64,000 nucleotides of DNA from Bacillota bacterium (GTDB lineage Bacteria; Bacillota; Sulfobacillia; Sulfobacillales; Sulfobacillaceae): contig JAJZAN010000005.1 of NCBI GenBank assembly GCA_021799435.1, positions 20,042 through 84,041 on the forward strand. Reading direction: 5' to 3'. This document shows positions 16,880 to 24,765 of the stretch, in pieces. Numbering within the stretch: position 1 is the stretch's first letter; each line of letters starts with the position of its first letter. Below the pieces are notes generated by a model. That model was not told the DNA's origin. It searched no databases and worked only from the letters and a program-made list of their open reading frames with translations. The position numbers and the translations under genes were made by a program.

Positions 16880-17335
16880 GTGTTCCGTGTGGATGAGACG
16901 CGAGTCGGACAGTGGTCCGAAGCAGAGACTCGAGTGGTCGAACGGGGCGCCGTCGGGAAATTTGCGCGCGCTCTAGGACTCACCTCGGTTGTCCATTTTG
17001 ACCCCGCTGCGGCGCGGTCAGCCGGATACCGCGATGTGGTAGCTCCGCCAACATTTGCCGTTACCATGCTGCCCTGGCAGGTCCCCGGGTTGGAGTTGCC
17101 GGAAGCGGGGGTGCTTCACGGCGAACAGGAGTTCGAATGGGGAGAACCTCTGTGTGCAAGCGATGAGCTCACGGTCAGGGGGCGGTTGGAGGATGTGAAA
17201 ACCCGAACTGGACAGCAAGGCCGCATGAGTATCTTGACTCTTGTGAGCGAAGCGCACCATACATCGGGAGAGCTGGCTTTCCGAGCGCGTGCGATGCTGA
17301 TTGTCACGGAGGAGGGTGAGCATGGAGGTCGGTGA
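16880..17335 (+). CDS. MaoC-like dehydratase N-terminal domain protein (HadA/FAS1-type)
   Basis: Start set at GTG 16880, seven bases after AGGAGG; the track's ATG at 16874 is only one base from it. 151 residues with the hotdog pattern GAVGKFARALGLTSVVHFDPAAARSAGYRDVVAPPTFAV, typical of MaoC_dehydrat_N partners that lack the hydratase-2 catalytic motif. It forms a pair with the next gene, as HadA/HadC do with HadB in actinobacteria, and probably shapes the acyl-binding tunnel. Confidence 0.8.
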   Translation: MFRVDETRVGQWSEAETRVVERGAVGKFARALGLTSVVHFDPAAARSAGYRDVVAPPTFAVTMLPWQVPGLELPEAGVLHGEQEFEWGEPLCASDELTVRGRLEDVKTRTGQQGRMSILTLVSEAHHTSGELAFRARAMLIVTEEGEHGGR

Positions 17336-17723
17336 CGTTTTTGGACCCTACCAATTCCAAATCTCCCGTGAGCAGTTGGTGCGCTACGCGGGGGCGTCGG
17401 ATGACTACAACCCTATTCACTACGATGACGCGGCTGCGCGAGGTTTTGGACTCCCCGGCGTCATTGTGCACGGCATGCTCAACATGGGCCTCATTGCGCG
17501 GTGGATGACGGAAGATGCATTCCAGGGCCAAGCCCAGTTGGAGCAGTACTCGGTCCGCTTCCGCCAAATGGTGCAGCCTGACCGAGTGCTGGTCGTCACA
17601 GGGCGGGTGCGGGAAATCGATGGTGATCAGGTGCAGGTGGATGTACAACTGGCGGAGAGCGGCCAAAAGCCGGCTGTGACCGGCAAGATGCGGCTGCGGA
17701 TGGCACGGGGGAAGGAGGCTTAA
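17322..17723 (+). CDS. MaoC-family (R)-specific enoyl-CoA hydratase, catalytic partner
   Basis: Start set at ATG 17322 (GGAGGGTGAGC upstream), overlapping the previous gene by 14 bases; 133 residues. ASDDYNPIHYDDAAARGFGL followed by PGVIVHGMLNMG is the hydratase-2 motif with the catalytic Asp-His pair. With the preceding MaoC_N protein it would make a heterodimeric (3R)-hydroxyacyl-CoA dehydratase acting in the hydration direction. Confidence 0.85.
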   Translation: MEVGDVFGPYQFQISREQLVRYAGASDDYNPIHYDDAAARGFGLPGVIVHGMLNMGLIARWMTEDAFQGQAQLEQYSVRFRQMVQPDRVLVVTGRVREIDGDQVQVDVQLAESGQKPAVTGKMRLRMARGKEA

Positions 17724-17729
17724 ACGCGT

Positions 17730-18485
17730 ATGCGGGGATTAGCCAATCGGGTAGCCATTGTGACCGGTGCCGGTCAGGGCATTGGGCGAGCGGAGGCCGA
17801 GCGCTTGGCGGCAGAGGGGGCACGCGTGGCTCTGTGGGATCGCAATGGGGAGGAGGTGCGGGCCGCCGCCGAAGCCATCATCGCGGCAGGCGGCACCGCG
17901 CAGGCCTTCACCGTAGATGTCACCCAGCGCGCGGAGGTCGACGATGCGTTGGCGCAGGTGGTATCCCGATGGGGAGCGCCGGCCCTGTTGATCAACAATG
18001 CGGGAATCATCCGCGACAATCTCTTTTTCCGCATGACCGAGGACGATTGGGACGCCGTCATGGGAACCCATCTCAAGGGCACCTTCTTGGTCACGCAGGC
18101 GGTCCAAGCACATATGGTGTCGGAGCGTTTCGGCCGCATCGTCAACACCTCCTCAACTTCAGCTCTGGGCAATCGGGGACAGGCCAACTATTCGGCCGCT
18201 AAAGCGGGGCTTCAAGGCTTGACGCGCACCTTGGCCATTGAGTTGGGACCCTTCAACATCACCGTCAACGCGGTGGCGCCGGGTTTCATCGACACCGCGA
18301 TGACGGAGGCGACCGCGCGGAGGATGGGCCTAGACCCGGCGGTACTGAAAGCAGCAGCCGCCGGGCAAATTCCAGTGGGACGTGTAGGTACCCCGGAGGA
18401 CGTAGCGGGCGTGGCGGCTTTCTTGTTGAGCGACGACGCGGCCTTCATTTCGGGCCAAGTGCTCTATGTACGCGGAGGACCCTAA
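17730..18485 (+). CDS. short-chain dehydrogenase/reductase, FabG-like
   Basis: 251 residues. TGAGQGIG cofactor loop, NNAGIIRD, catalytic SSTSALGNRGQANYSAAKAG (S, Y, K) and a PGFIDTAMT loop are all canonical for FabG. Preceded by AAGGAGG and six bases after the MaoC gene, so it probably oxidises the (3R)-hydroxyacyl-CoA made by the MaoC pair. Confidence 0.87.
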   Translation: MRGLANRVAIVTGAGQGIGRAEAERLAAEGARVALWDRNGEEVRAAAEAIIAAGGTAQAFTVDVTQRAEVDDALAQVVSRWGAPALLINNAGIIRDNLFFRMTEDDWDAVMGTHLKGTFLVTQAVQAHMVSERFGRIVNTSSTSALGNRGQANYSAAKAGLQGLTRTLAIELGPFNITVNAVAPGFIDTAMTEATARRMGLDPAVLKAAAAGQIPVGRVGTPEDVAGVAAFLLSDDAAFISGQVLYVRGGP

Positions 18486-18507
18486 CGCGCAAGGAGGGCG
18501 GAAGACC

Positions 18508-18777
18508 ATGATGTACGTGGCGTTTCTGACTATTCGCGACGCTAAACTGAACCAGGCTGTGCGGCCAGAACATCTCCAATATGTGGCTCGTCTTCAAGAG
18601 AAAGGGCAGGTTCTGATGGCGGGACCCTTCCAAGATGGGAGCGGGGGCATGGTGATCTATCAAAATGTCACCGAAAGCGAGGCCCGATCTCTGGCCGAGA
18701 ACGACCCGGTCATTTCGTCGGGCGCCCGGGAACTGAGGCTCACAGCCTGGAATCCGCTCGACCTCAGGTCGGATTAA
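18508..18777 (+). CDS. YCII-related (dimeric alpha-beta barrel) protein
   Basis: Start set at ATG 18508 after AAGGAGGGCGGAAGACC; 89 residues. RPEHLQYVARLQEKGQVLMAGPF is the YciI signature with the conserved histidine in a ferredoxin-like fold. Some relatives act as isomerases or dehalogenases; most have no known role. Last gene of the acyl-CoA operon; its stop lies inside a perfect inverted repeat that abuts the next gene. Confidence 0.8.
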   Translation: MMYVAFLTIRDAKLNQAVRPEHLQYVARLQEKGQVLMAGPFQDGSGGMVIYQNVTESEARSLAENDPVISSGARELRLTAWNPLDLRSD

Positions 18778-18784
18778 ATCCGAC
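18768..18784. repeat. perfect 8-1-8 inverted repeat abutting the glycerate kinase start
   Basis: GTCGGATT and AATCCGAC flank a single A; the repeat ends one base before ATG 18785 and overlaps the stop of the YCII gene. It could be a repressor operator or, as RNA, a 7-bp hairpin next to the start codon. Confidence 0.5.
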
Positions 18785-19903
18785 ATGCGCATTCTAGTGG
18801 CCCCCGATTCTTTCAAAGGCAGCGCTAGTCAGCACCACGTCGCGTCGGCGCTGGAACATGGCCTCCACCGGGGATGGGGGGAGGGTCTCGAGGTCGAGAG
18901 ACGACTCATGGCGGATGGCGGAGAAGGCACGACTGAAATTTTTCTGCAGGCTGGTGCGATCTGGGTCCCCGTCCCGGTCCACGATGCCTATGGCAGGCTG
19001 CGAACCGCCGGATGGGCGCGGCATGGGGCGCTCGGGATTGTGGAAGCAGCCCAGGGATCTCCCTATGTGTCTCCACCCGATCGGCCAGCGCGTGTGCGCG
19101 AATCCACCAGTCAGGGTACTGGTGAGCTCCTGCAGGCTGCATTGAACGATGAGCAAGTGTCCGAGGTATGGGTGGCGTTGGGCGGCAGTGGATGCATTGA
19201 CGGGGGGATGGGGTTGCTCGAAGCCCTGGGAGCCGAGTTCCACGATGCGGCGGGCCGACGCTTGACGGCTCGAGTGGAGAACTGGGGCCGGGTCGAGCAA
19301 GTGGCACTGCCAACAATCCAGAAGCCCGTGGTAGTATTGGCTGACGCCTGGGTACCGCTCCTGGGATCCGATGGCGCCCTTCAGCTGTTTGGTCCACAAA
19401 AGGGATTGGCCATCGAGGAAGCACGCCAGCTGGAGCCAAGTTTGGGGCACTTTGCGTCCCGAATGGGAACCAACCTCATCACACGGTCCGGAGCCGGGGC
19501 TGCGGGGGGCATGGGCATGGCCTTGGCGGCTCTCGGGGCCCAACTAGTTCCCGGGGCCGAGTGGATCGCGGATTGGATAGGACTCCCGGAAGCTCTGCAG
19601 CGTGCCGACGTGGTGGTGACGGGGGAAGGGCGGCTGGATCGGCAGTCGCTGGTGGGAAAGGCCGTGGGTGTCGTATTGGATCGGGCCCGGAAGGCCCATG
19701 TGCCAGCGGTAGTCGTGGCAGGATCACTCCCGGACGAACTCGACCCGTTTTACCAGCGAGGCCTGAGCGTGGCGCTTAGTTTGGGGCGTGAGCCGCGAGA
19801 GCGCGACCAGGCGATGGCCAACACCGTGCAGGATTTGGAAGCGGCCGGCGAGACGCTTGGCCGCATGCTGCGAATGTGCCGCGTGATGGGGAGGGCAGAG
19901 TAG
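18785..19903 (+). CDS. glycerate kinase, GarK/GlxK family
   Basis: 372 residues. APDSFKGSASQHHVASAL at the start and ADGGEGTTE, GLGGSGCIDGGMG-like (ALGGSGCIDGGMG) and VVTGEGRLDRQSLVGKAVGV are the family's conserved blocks. It phosphorylates D-glycerate, usually to 2-phosphoglycerate, at the end of glyoxylate/glycerate routes. Its neighbours (HpcH aldolase, glycolate-oxidase-like flavoprotein) fit C2/C3 hydroxyacid metabolism. No strong ribosome binding site; an inverted repeat overlaps the expected position. Confidence 0.9.
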   Translation: MRILVAPDSFKGSASQHHVASALEHGLHRGWGEGLEVERRLMADGGEGTTEIFLQAGAIWVPVPVHDAYGRLRTAGWARHGALGIVEAAQGSPYVSPPDRPARVRESTSQGTGELLQAALNDEQVSEVWVALGGSGCIDGGMGLLEALGAEFHDAAGRRLTARVENWGRVEQVALPTIQKPVVVLADAWVPLLGSDGALQLFGPQKGLAIEEARQLEPSLGHFASRMGTNLITRSGAGAAGGMGMALAALGAQLVPGAEWIADWIGLPEALQRADVVVTGEGRLDRQSLVGKAVGVVLDRARKAHVPAVVVAGSLPDELDPFYQRGLSVALSLGREPRERDQAMANTVQDLEAAGETLGRMLRMCRVMGRAE

Positions 19904-19904
19904 G

Positions 19905-20648
19905 ATGCTACGAGAACAGATGCAGTTGTCAGGCCGCCTTCTGGAAGGGCTATTCATGAACGGTCCAGGAGCCGATCTCGTGGAAATGGCCGGGTTGGCC
20001 CACTTCGACTTCGTCGTGCTCGATGGCGAGCACGGGGCGGTCTGGCCGGTGTTGCCCGAGTTGATCCGGGCGGCGCGGTTTCGGGAGGTCGCGGCCATTG
20101 TCCGCGTTCCCAAGACGCGGCCGGAGGCCATGTCGCAGGTTATGGACTGGGGAGCGGACGGCGTGTTGGTGCCAGCCGTGCGGGAGACGATAGAGATCCA
20201 GCGCGCCGTCTCTGCGGTGCGCTATCCACCCGAAGGAGAGCGAGGGCTGGCCACGTCGGTGGCCGCCGCTGACTATGGTTGGAAGGGCGCGGCCTACCTC
20301 TCTGAAAGTCGCAGAAAGGCGCTGGTCTGGATCCAAGTTGAAACGGTTGAGGCCCTGGGGGCGCTGGACACGTGGGCGACTCTACCTGGGGTCGATCTCT
20401 TTTTCGTAGGCCCCCACGATTTGTCGATGGCTTTGGGTGAAGAGGGGCATCCTGGTCCTCGCTTCGAGGAGGCCATGCAAGCTATCGTCGGGACCTTGAG
20501 GGGCCGGAAGCCATGGGGCATCTTTGCGGGCGCGGCGGCTGAACGGCGACATTGGGAGAGCGTGGGGGCCATGGCGGTCGCCACATCAGTTCCGTCGATT
20601 CTACGGCAGGGCATAGCGGCGTGGCGCGGGGGGAACCAGCATGGCTAG
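19905..20648 (+). CDS. HpcH/HpaI-family class II aldolase
   Basis: 247 residues with FDFVVLDGEHGAVWP, VRVPKT, GVLVPAVRE and VDLFFVGPHDLSMALG, the metal-binding and pyruvate-binding blocks of the HpaI/GarL family. Such enzymes cleave 4-hydroxy-2-oxoacids to pyruvate plus an aldehyde, e.g. tartronate semialdehyde or succinate semialdehyde. Between glycerate kinase and a glycolate-oxidase-like gene, a GarL-like role feeding glycerate is plausible. Overlaps the next gene by eight bases. Confidence 0.85.
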   Translation: MLREQMQLSGRLLEGLFMNGPGADLVEMAGLAHFDFVVLDGEHGAVWPVLPELIRAARFREVAAIVRVPKTRPEAMSQVMDWGADGVLVPAVRETIEIQRAVSAVRYPPEGERGLATSVAAADYGWKGAAYLSESRRKALVWIQVETVEALGALDTWATLPGVDLFFVGPHDLSMALGEEGHPGPRFEEAMQAIVGTLRGRKPWGIFAGAAAERRHWESVGAMAVATSVPSILRQGIAAWRGGNQHG

Positions 20649-23142
20649 CTATCGGTTGGGCGGCACCATGGATCGCCGTGCGTTGATTGGTCGCTACCCG
20701 CGATTGTCGGATGAGCAGCGGCGGGCCTTGGCTCGTCAGTTGGTCTCTGAACTGGGACCCGACGCGGTCATTTCGGACCCGGATTTGCTGCTGGCATACA
20801 GCTATGATGCGACAGGGGAACGCCACTTTCCGGACGTGGTCGTGATGCCGGCGGATTCCGACGAAGTAAGCCGGGCGGTGGCGATCGCCCGGAGAATGGG
20901 CGCTCCCGTCGTCGGCCGGGGCGCTTCCACAAACCTCAGCGGGGGTACCACGCCGCTCGTAGGCGGTATGGTGGTGTCCTTTGCCCGGATGAACCGCATC
21001 CTTGATCTCGATTTGAGCCAGCAGTGGGTACGGGTACAGCCTGGAGTGGTTAACGCCGACCTTCAGGCCTTTCTCGGGCGGCATGGTTACGTTTATCCTC
21101 CTGATCCGTCGAGTCACCGCATCTCCACCTTGGGCGGCAACATTGCCGAGAATTCTGGCGGGCCGCATTGTGTCAAGTATGGCGTCACAACCCAGCACGT
21201 GCTGGCACTGGAGGTGATCTTAGTCGATGGCCGACGGCTATGGCTTCCGCGAAGCGGGGACACCTTCCGGACCTTAGACTTAACCAGCTTGGTGATTGGG
21301 TCGGAAGGCACGCTGGCTCTGGTGACCGAAGCCCTGCTCAGTATTCAACCGCTTCCGCCAGCCCGCATGACCTTGCTGGCAGCTTTCGCATCCGTCCACG
21401 ACGCCACCCGGGCTGTCTCGGCGGTGATAGCCGAGCGCATCCAAGCCTCCGCATTGGAGTTAATGGACAAAGAGTCGCTGCGCATTGTCGAGTCCTATGT
21501 CCATGCCGGGTATCCTGTCAACGCGGGCGCCGTACTGTTAATTGAGCTGGATGGGACTTTGGACGAAGTGGAGCGGACCGCCAGCCGCGTAGAGCATTTG
21601 ATGGAGCGCCACGCAGCCCTAGAGTGCCGGGCCGCTCAGAGTGAATCGGAAGCCGAGGCGCTCTGGCGTGGTCGACGCGCTCACTACGGCGCCATCGCTC
21701 GACTGGCACCGCACATCTGGGTTCAAGATGTGACCGTGCCCCGACCCCGGCTAGCCGAGATGATGGACCGGGTTCTAACGATTGCGGCCCGCCACGACAT
21801 GCTCATCGTGACGGCGGCGCATGCCGGGGACGGCAACTTGCACCCCAGCATGCCCTATAACCCGGCCGATGCCGGACAGGTCCAGCGTTTGAAGTCCGCG
21901 GACCGCGACATTCTGAAAGCCTGTGTGGAGATGGGTGGCGCCATTACCGGAGAACATGGCATTGGAATCGATAAAGCCGAGCATTTGCCACTGATGTATG
22001 GACCGGACGAACTCACCGTGATGAACGATGTCAAAAGCGCTTTCGATCCCGAGAACCGGCTCAATCCCTTTAAAGCCTTGTGGCCGGCCGGGCCGGCGGC
22101 GGAGTCTCAGAGCGTCTCCAGCGGACCACTGTGGGCACCGGAGAACGAATCTCAGTTGAGCGATATGATGGGCTGGGCGCGGGCTCACGGCCAAGTCCTG
22201 AAAATTCAGGGTCAGGGACGCCGGACGCCGCCGCATGGTTACCAGACTCTCGACATGCGTGCTTTGCAAGAGGTTTTTGACTGGGACGGTGCCAACCTCT
22301 CTGTCGAGGTTGGGGCCGGCATGCCGGCTGGGGCGCTGGCGCGGTTGTTATCGCAAGAGAGTATGGACCTGCCGGGTGTCGAGCCGTTCATGGATGACAC
22401 GGTGGGCGGTTTGGTGGCTCACAACGCGCCCTATTGGCGGTTAAGCACAGGCCGCGGCTGGCGAGACCAAGTGTTGGCGGTTGAATGGGTTGACGCCCGG
22501 GGCCGCCGTCTCAAGTTTGGTCGCAAGACCATGAAAAACGTCGCCGGCTATGACTTGGCCAAATTGATGACCGGCTCGGAAGGGAGGCTGGGAGCCATCG
22601 CTCGTGTGACCTTCCGAATTCGGCCCGCCGTTGAAGCGCCGGCTCTGTACCAAAGCGAGCCCATGCCGGCCGAGGAGGCTTTCCAAGCCGCCTTGCGTCT
22701 AATAGCTCAACCTAACCGCCCCGATGGCGTGCTGCTGGTGAAGGCTGCCGGAGGGCGAGATGTGAGTCTCTGGTGCACGGGTGGCCTCGCGACTCGGCCC
22801 CGCCGGCAGGCCATCGAGGAGGTTGTCGGCAAGCCGGGATCCTGGTCGTCGGGATCGGATGGGTGGCTCCATGTGGAGCAGGAGCGGCTGCACCAGGTCT
22901 ATCGCGCGACGGCGGATGGTCTCTACCAGCGCGGCATGCTGCCGCTCGACGACATGCAAAACAGCTATCTGCGCCTCATGCAGAATGCGTCGTCGGCCGT
23001 CTTTTGCTGCCCAGGACCCGGGTGGTATGAGATATTGGGATCCGATACGTCTCACTTGGCACAGAATCCCCTATCGGACGAGGCACTGCACCTCGCTGAA
23101 CGGGTGACGCGGGTGTTTGATCCCGATCAAATATTGCGCTAG
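20641..23142 (+). CDS. GlcD-GlcE fusion, FAD-dependent glycolate/lactate dehydrogenase-like
   Basis: 833 residues. Residues about 40-220 form an FAD-binding type 4 domain (PVVGRGASTNLSGGTTP, STLGGNIAENSGGPHCVKYGVT), followed by an FAD-oxidase C domain ending HGIGIDKAEHLPLMYG and FDPENRLNPFKALWP near residue 480: a full GlcD. Residues about 490-833 are a second FAD-binding type 4 domain with GlcE features (TVGGLVAHNAP, KTMKNVAGYDLAKLMTGSEGRLG). GlcD and GlcE are normally separate subunits with the Fe-S protein GlcF; no glcF is in the window. Start at 20641 or M10 at 20668 are both possible. Confidence 0.87.
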   Translation: MASYRLGGTMDRRALIGRYPRLSDEQRRALARQLVSELGPDAVISDPDLLLAYSYDATGERHFPDVVVMPADSDEVSRAVAIARRMGAPVVGRGASTNLSGGTTPLVGGMVVSFARMNRILDLDLSQQWVRVQPGVVNADLQAFLGRHGYVYPPDPSSHRISTLGGNIAENSGGPHCVKYGVTTQHVLALEVILVDGRRLWLPRSGDTFRTLDLTSLVIGSEGTLALVTEALLSIQPLPPARMTLLAAFASVHDATRAVSAVIAERIQASALELMDKESLRIVESYVHAGYPVNAGAVLLIELDGTLDEVERTASRVEHLMERHAALECRAAQSESEAEALWRGRRAHYGAIARLAPHIWVQDVTVPRPRLAEMMDRVLTIAARHDMLIVTAAHAGDGNLHPSMPYNPADAGQVQRLKSADRDILKACVEMGGAITGEHGIGIDKAEHLPLMYGPDELTVMNDVKSAFDPENRLNPFKALWPAGPAAESQSVSSGPLWAPENESQLSDMMGWARAHGQVLKIQGQGRRTPPHGYQTLDMRALQEVFDWDGANLSVEVGAGMPAGALARLLSQESMDLPGVEPFMDDTVGGLVAHNAPYWRLSTGRGWRDQVLAVEWVDARGRRLKFGRKTMKNVAGYDLAKLMTGSEGRLGAIARVTFRIRPAVEAPALYQSEPMPAEEAFQAALRLIAQPNRPDGVLLVKAAGGRDVSLWCTGGLATRPRRQAIEEVVGKPGSWSSGSDGWLHVEQERLHQVYRATADGLYQRGMLPLDDMQNSYLRLMQNASSAVFCCPGPGWYEILGSDTSHLAQNPLSDEALHLAERVTRVFDPDQILR

Positions 23143-23153
23143 GGAGTGATTGA

Positions 23154-23879
23154 ATGGACTTAGGATTGGAGAGGCGTACCGTTCTTGTCATGGGGGGCAG
23201 CCGGGGTTTGGGTAAGGCGGTGGCGGATGTCCTCCGCGGGGAAGGAGCCGAGGTCATCGCCACCAGCCGGAACCCGGGAGAGGACGCGGTCTTAGACACC
23301 GCAGTAGAGTCGTCTCGGCGCGCGTTCCTAGAGAGCATGCAGGGTCGGCGTCTGGATGGCATGTTTGTAAACACTGGCGGACCACGCACGGGGGATTTTG
23401 GAGAGCTCTCACTTGACGACTGGCGACAGGCGTTCGAGCAATTGCTGCTGGGGCCGATCCACATCGTGCGAGAACTGCTGCCCTCGGTGCAAGATGGCGG
23501 TTCTCTGCTGTTCAACGCCTCCTCGTCCGTCAAGGTTCCCATCCCGCACCTGACCCTGTCCAATGTGTATCGAGCAGCCATCTACGCCCTTGTCAAGTCC
23601 CTGGTCGACGAACTGGCACCCCGCCAGATCCGGGTCAATCTCATTGTTCCTGGCCGCATTGCCACAGAGAGGGTGGCACACTTAGATCAAAGCAACGCTG
23701 AACGCCTGCGGGTTAGCGAGGCCGACGTGCGTGCTCGGGCGGCCGCCAACATTCCGTTAGGCCGATACGGAGATCCGGCCGAGTTCGGGCGCATGGCAGC
23801 GTTTCTGCTGTCACCCCAAGCCTCTTATCTGAACGGCGCGAGTTTCTGGGTCGACGGAGGTCAAAACCGCAGCTTATGA
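23154..23879 (+). CDS. SDR-family protein of the NTGGP subgroup
   Basis: 241 residues, cofactor motif GGSRGLG. VNTGGPRTGDF replaces the usual NNAG and the active-site segment reads SNVYRAAIYALVKSL: a tyrosine is present but the lysine four residues on is isoleucine. This NTGGP/SNxxRA type is often annotated 3-oxoacyl-ACP reductase though its chemistry is unknown. WVDGGQNRSL ends it. The next gene starts inside its stop (ATGA). Confidence 0.8.
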   Translation: MDLGLERRTVLVMGGSRGLGKAVADVLRGEGAEVIATSRNPGEDAVLDTAVESSRRAFLESMQGRRLDGMFVNTGGPRTGDFGELSLDDWRQAFEQLLLGPIHIVRELLPSVQDGGSLLFNASSSVKVPIPHLTLSNVYRAAIYALVKSLVDELAPRQIRVNLIVPGRIATERVAHLDQSNAERLRVSEADVRARAAANIPLGRYGDPAEFGRMAAFLLSPQASYLNGASFWVDGGQNRSL

Positions 23880-24760
23880 GTGAGGATATGAAGCCTGTCT
23901 GGGCATGGGGAATGGCTCGCACCGCGTCGGGATGGTCCGCGGTGCTGCGTCGGGGGGACAACGCGCTGTGGGTGCATGAGATTAATGAATGGGCGGGGGC
24001 TGACTTCCCCCGGGATCTCGGAGACCTTATTCGGGGCGGTTGGACCCGGGAGATCGAGGAACTGGCAGAGCGCCGGGGATGGTTCCGGGAGCGGGCACAC
24101 CGGCCCGACACCCTCACCATGGGCTTGCCCATCCCAACGCCTGAACGCGTGGTGGGCATTGGGCTAAACTTTCGGGCGCACGCCGCCGACTTGAAGGCGG
24201 TGGTCCCCGAGGAGCCGGCTACGTTTTTGAAGCCGCGCAATACCTGGGCTCCGAGTGGTGCGCGCGTCATGTTGCCGCACGCCTCCGCGCGGGTCACGGC
24301 CGAGGCTGAGATTGCGCTGATTTTCGGCCGCGATGCATACAATCTGACCTCGCGAGAGTCCGCAGACGCGATTTGGGGGGCGATGGCGGTACTGGACTTG
24401 ACGGCAGAGGACGTGCTGCAGAAAAATCCCCGGTTTCTCACCCGGGCCAAAGGCTACGACGGGTTTTTCGTCATGGCTCCATGGGCCGTTCCTTGGGAGG
24501 AGGCCGACTATCGACGCGTGCGACGGATCGAAATGCGCGTGGACGGGGACACACGGACGCAGGATACCACCGACCATATGATTTACGATTTCGATCGGGT
24601 CGTGGCCCTGGTTGCGGAGGATGTGCACGTCGGGGCGACCGCCGTTCTGAGCACCGGAACGCCGGGAGCCGCGGCAATCCAGCCAGGCAATCGGATCGCG
24701 GCTCGGGCGGAAGGGTTGTACGACGCTTTCTTCGAGACGGTTGGTTTCCAGAAAGGATGA
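23876..24760 (+). CDS. fumarylacetoacetate hydrolase (FAH) family protein
   Basis: 294 residues. VVGIGLNFRAHAADL, EPATFLKPRNTWAPSG, the metal-binding TAEAEIALIFGRD and STGTPGAAAIQPGN are FAH-fold motifs. Members hydrolyse or decarboxylate 3-oxo or 2-hydroxymuconate-type diacids. Coupled to the SDR upstream by ATGA and to the flavoprotein downstream. Together with the HpcH aldolase it resembles a catechol meta-cleavage lower pathway, but no ring-cleavage enzyme is present here. Confidence 0.85.
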   Translation: MSEDMKPVWAWGMARTASGWSAVLRRGDNALWVHEINEWAGADFPRDLGDLIRGGWTREIEELAERRGWFRERAHRPDTLTMGLPIPTPERVVGIGLNFRAHAADLKAVVPEEPATFLKPRNTWAPSGARVMLPHASARVTAEAEIALIFGRDAYNLTSRESADAIWGAMAVLDLTAEDVLQKNPRFLTRAKGYDGFFVMAPWAVPWEEADYRRVRRIEMRVDGDTRTQDTTDHMIYDFDRVVALVAEDVHVGATAVLSTGTPGAAAIQPGNRIAARAEGLYDAFFETVGFQKG

Positions 24761-24765
24761 GGGAC

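Noticed and set aside
24373-24756. Extended N-terminus of the flavoprotein frame
   Set aside because: It is the alternative frame of the FAH gene; a well-placed start lies at 24766.
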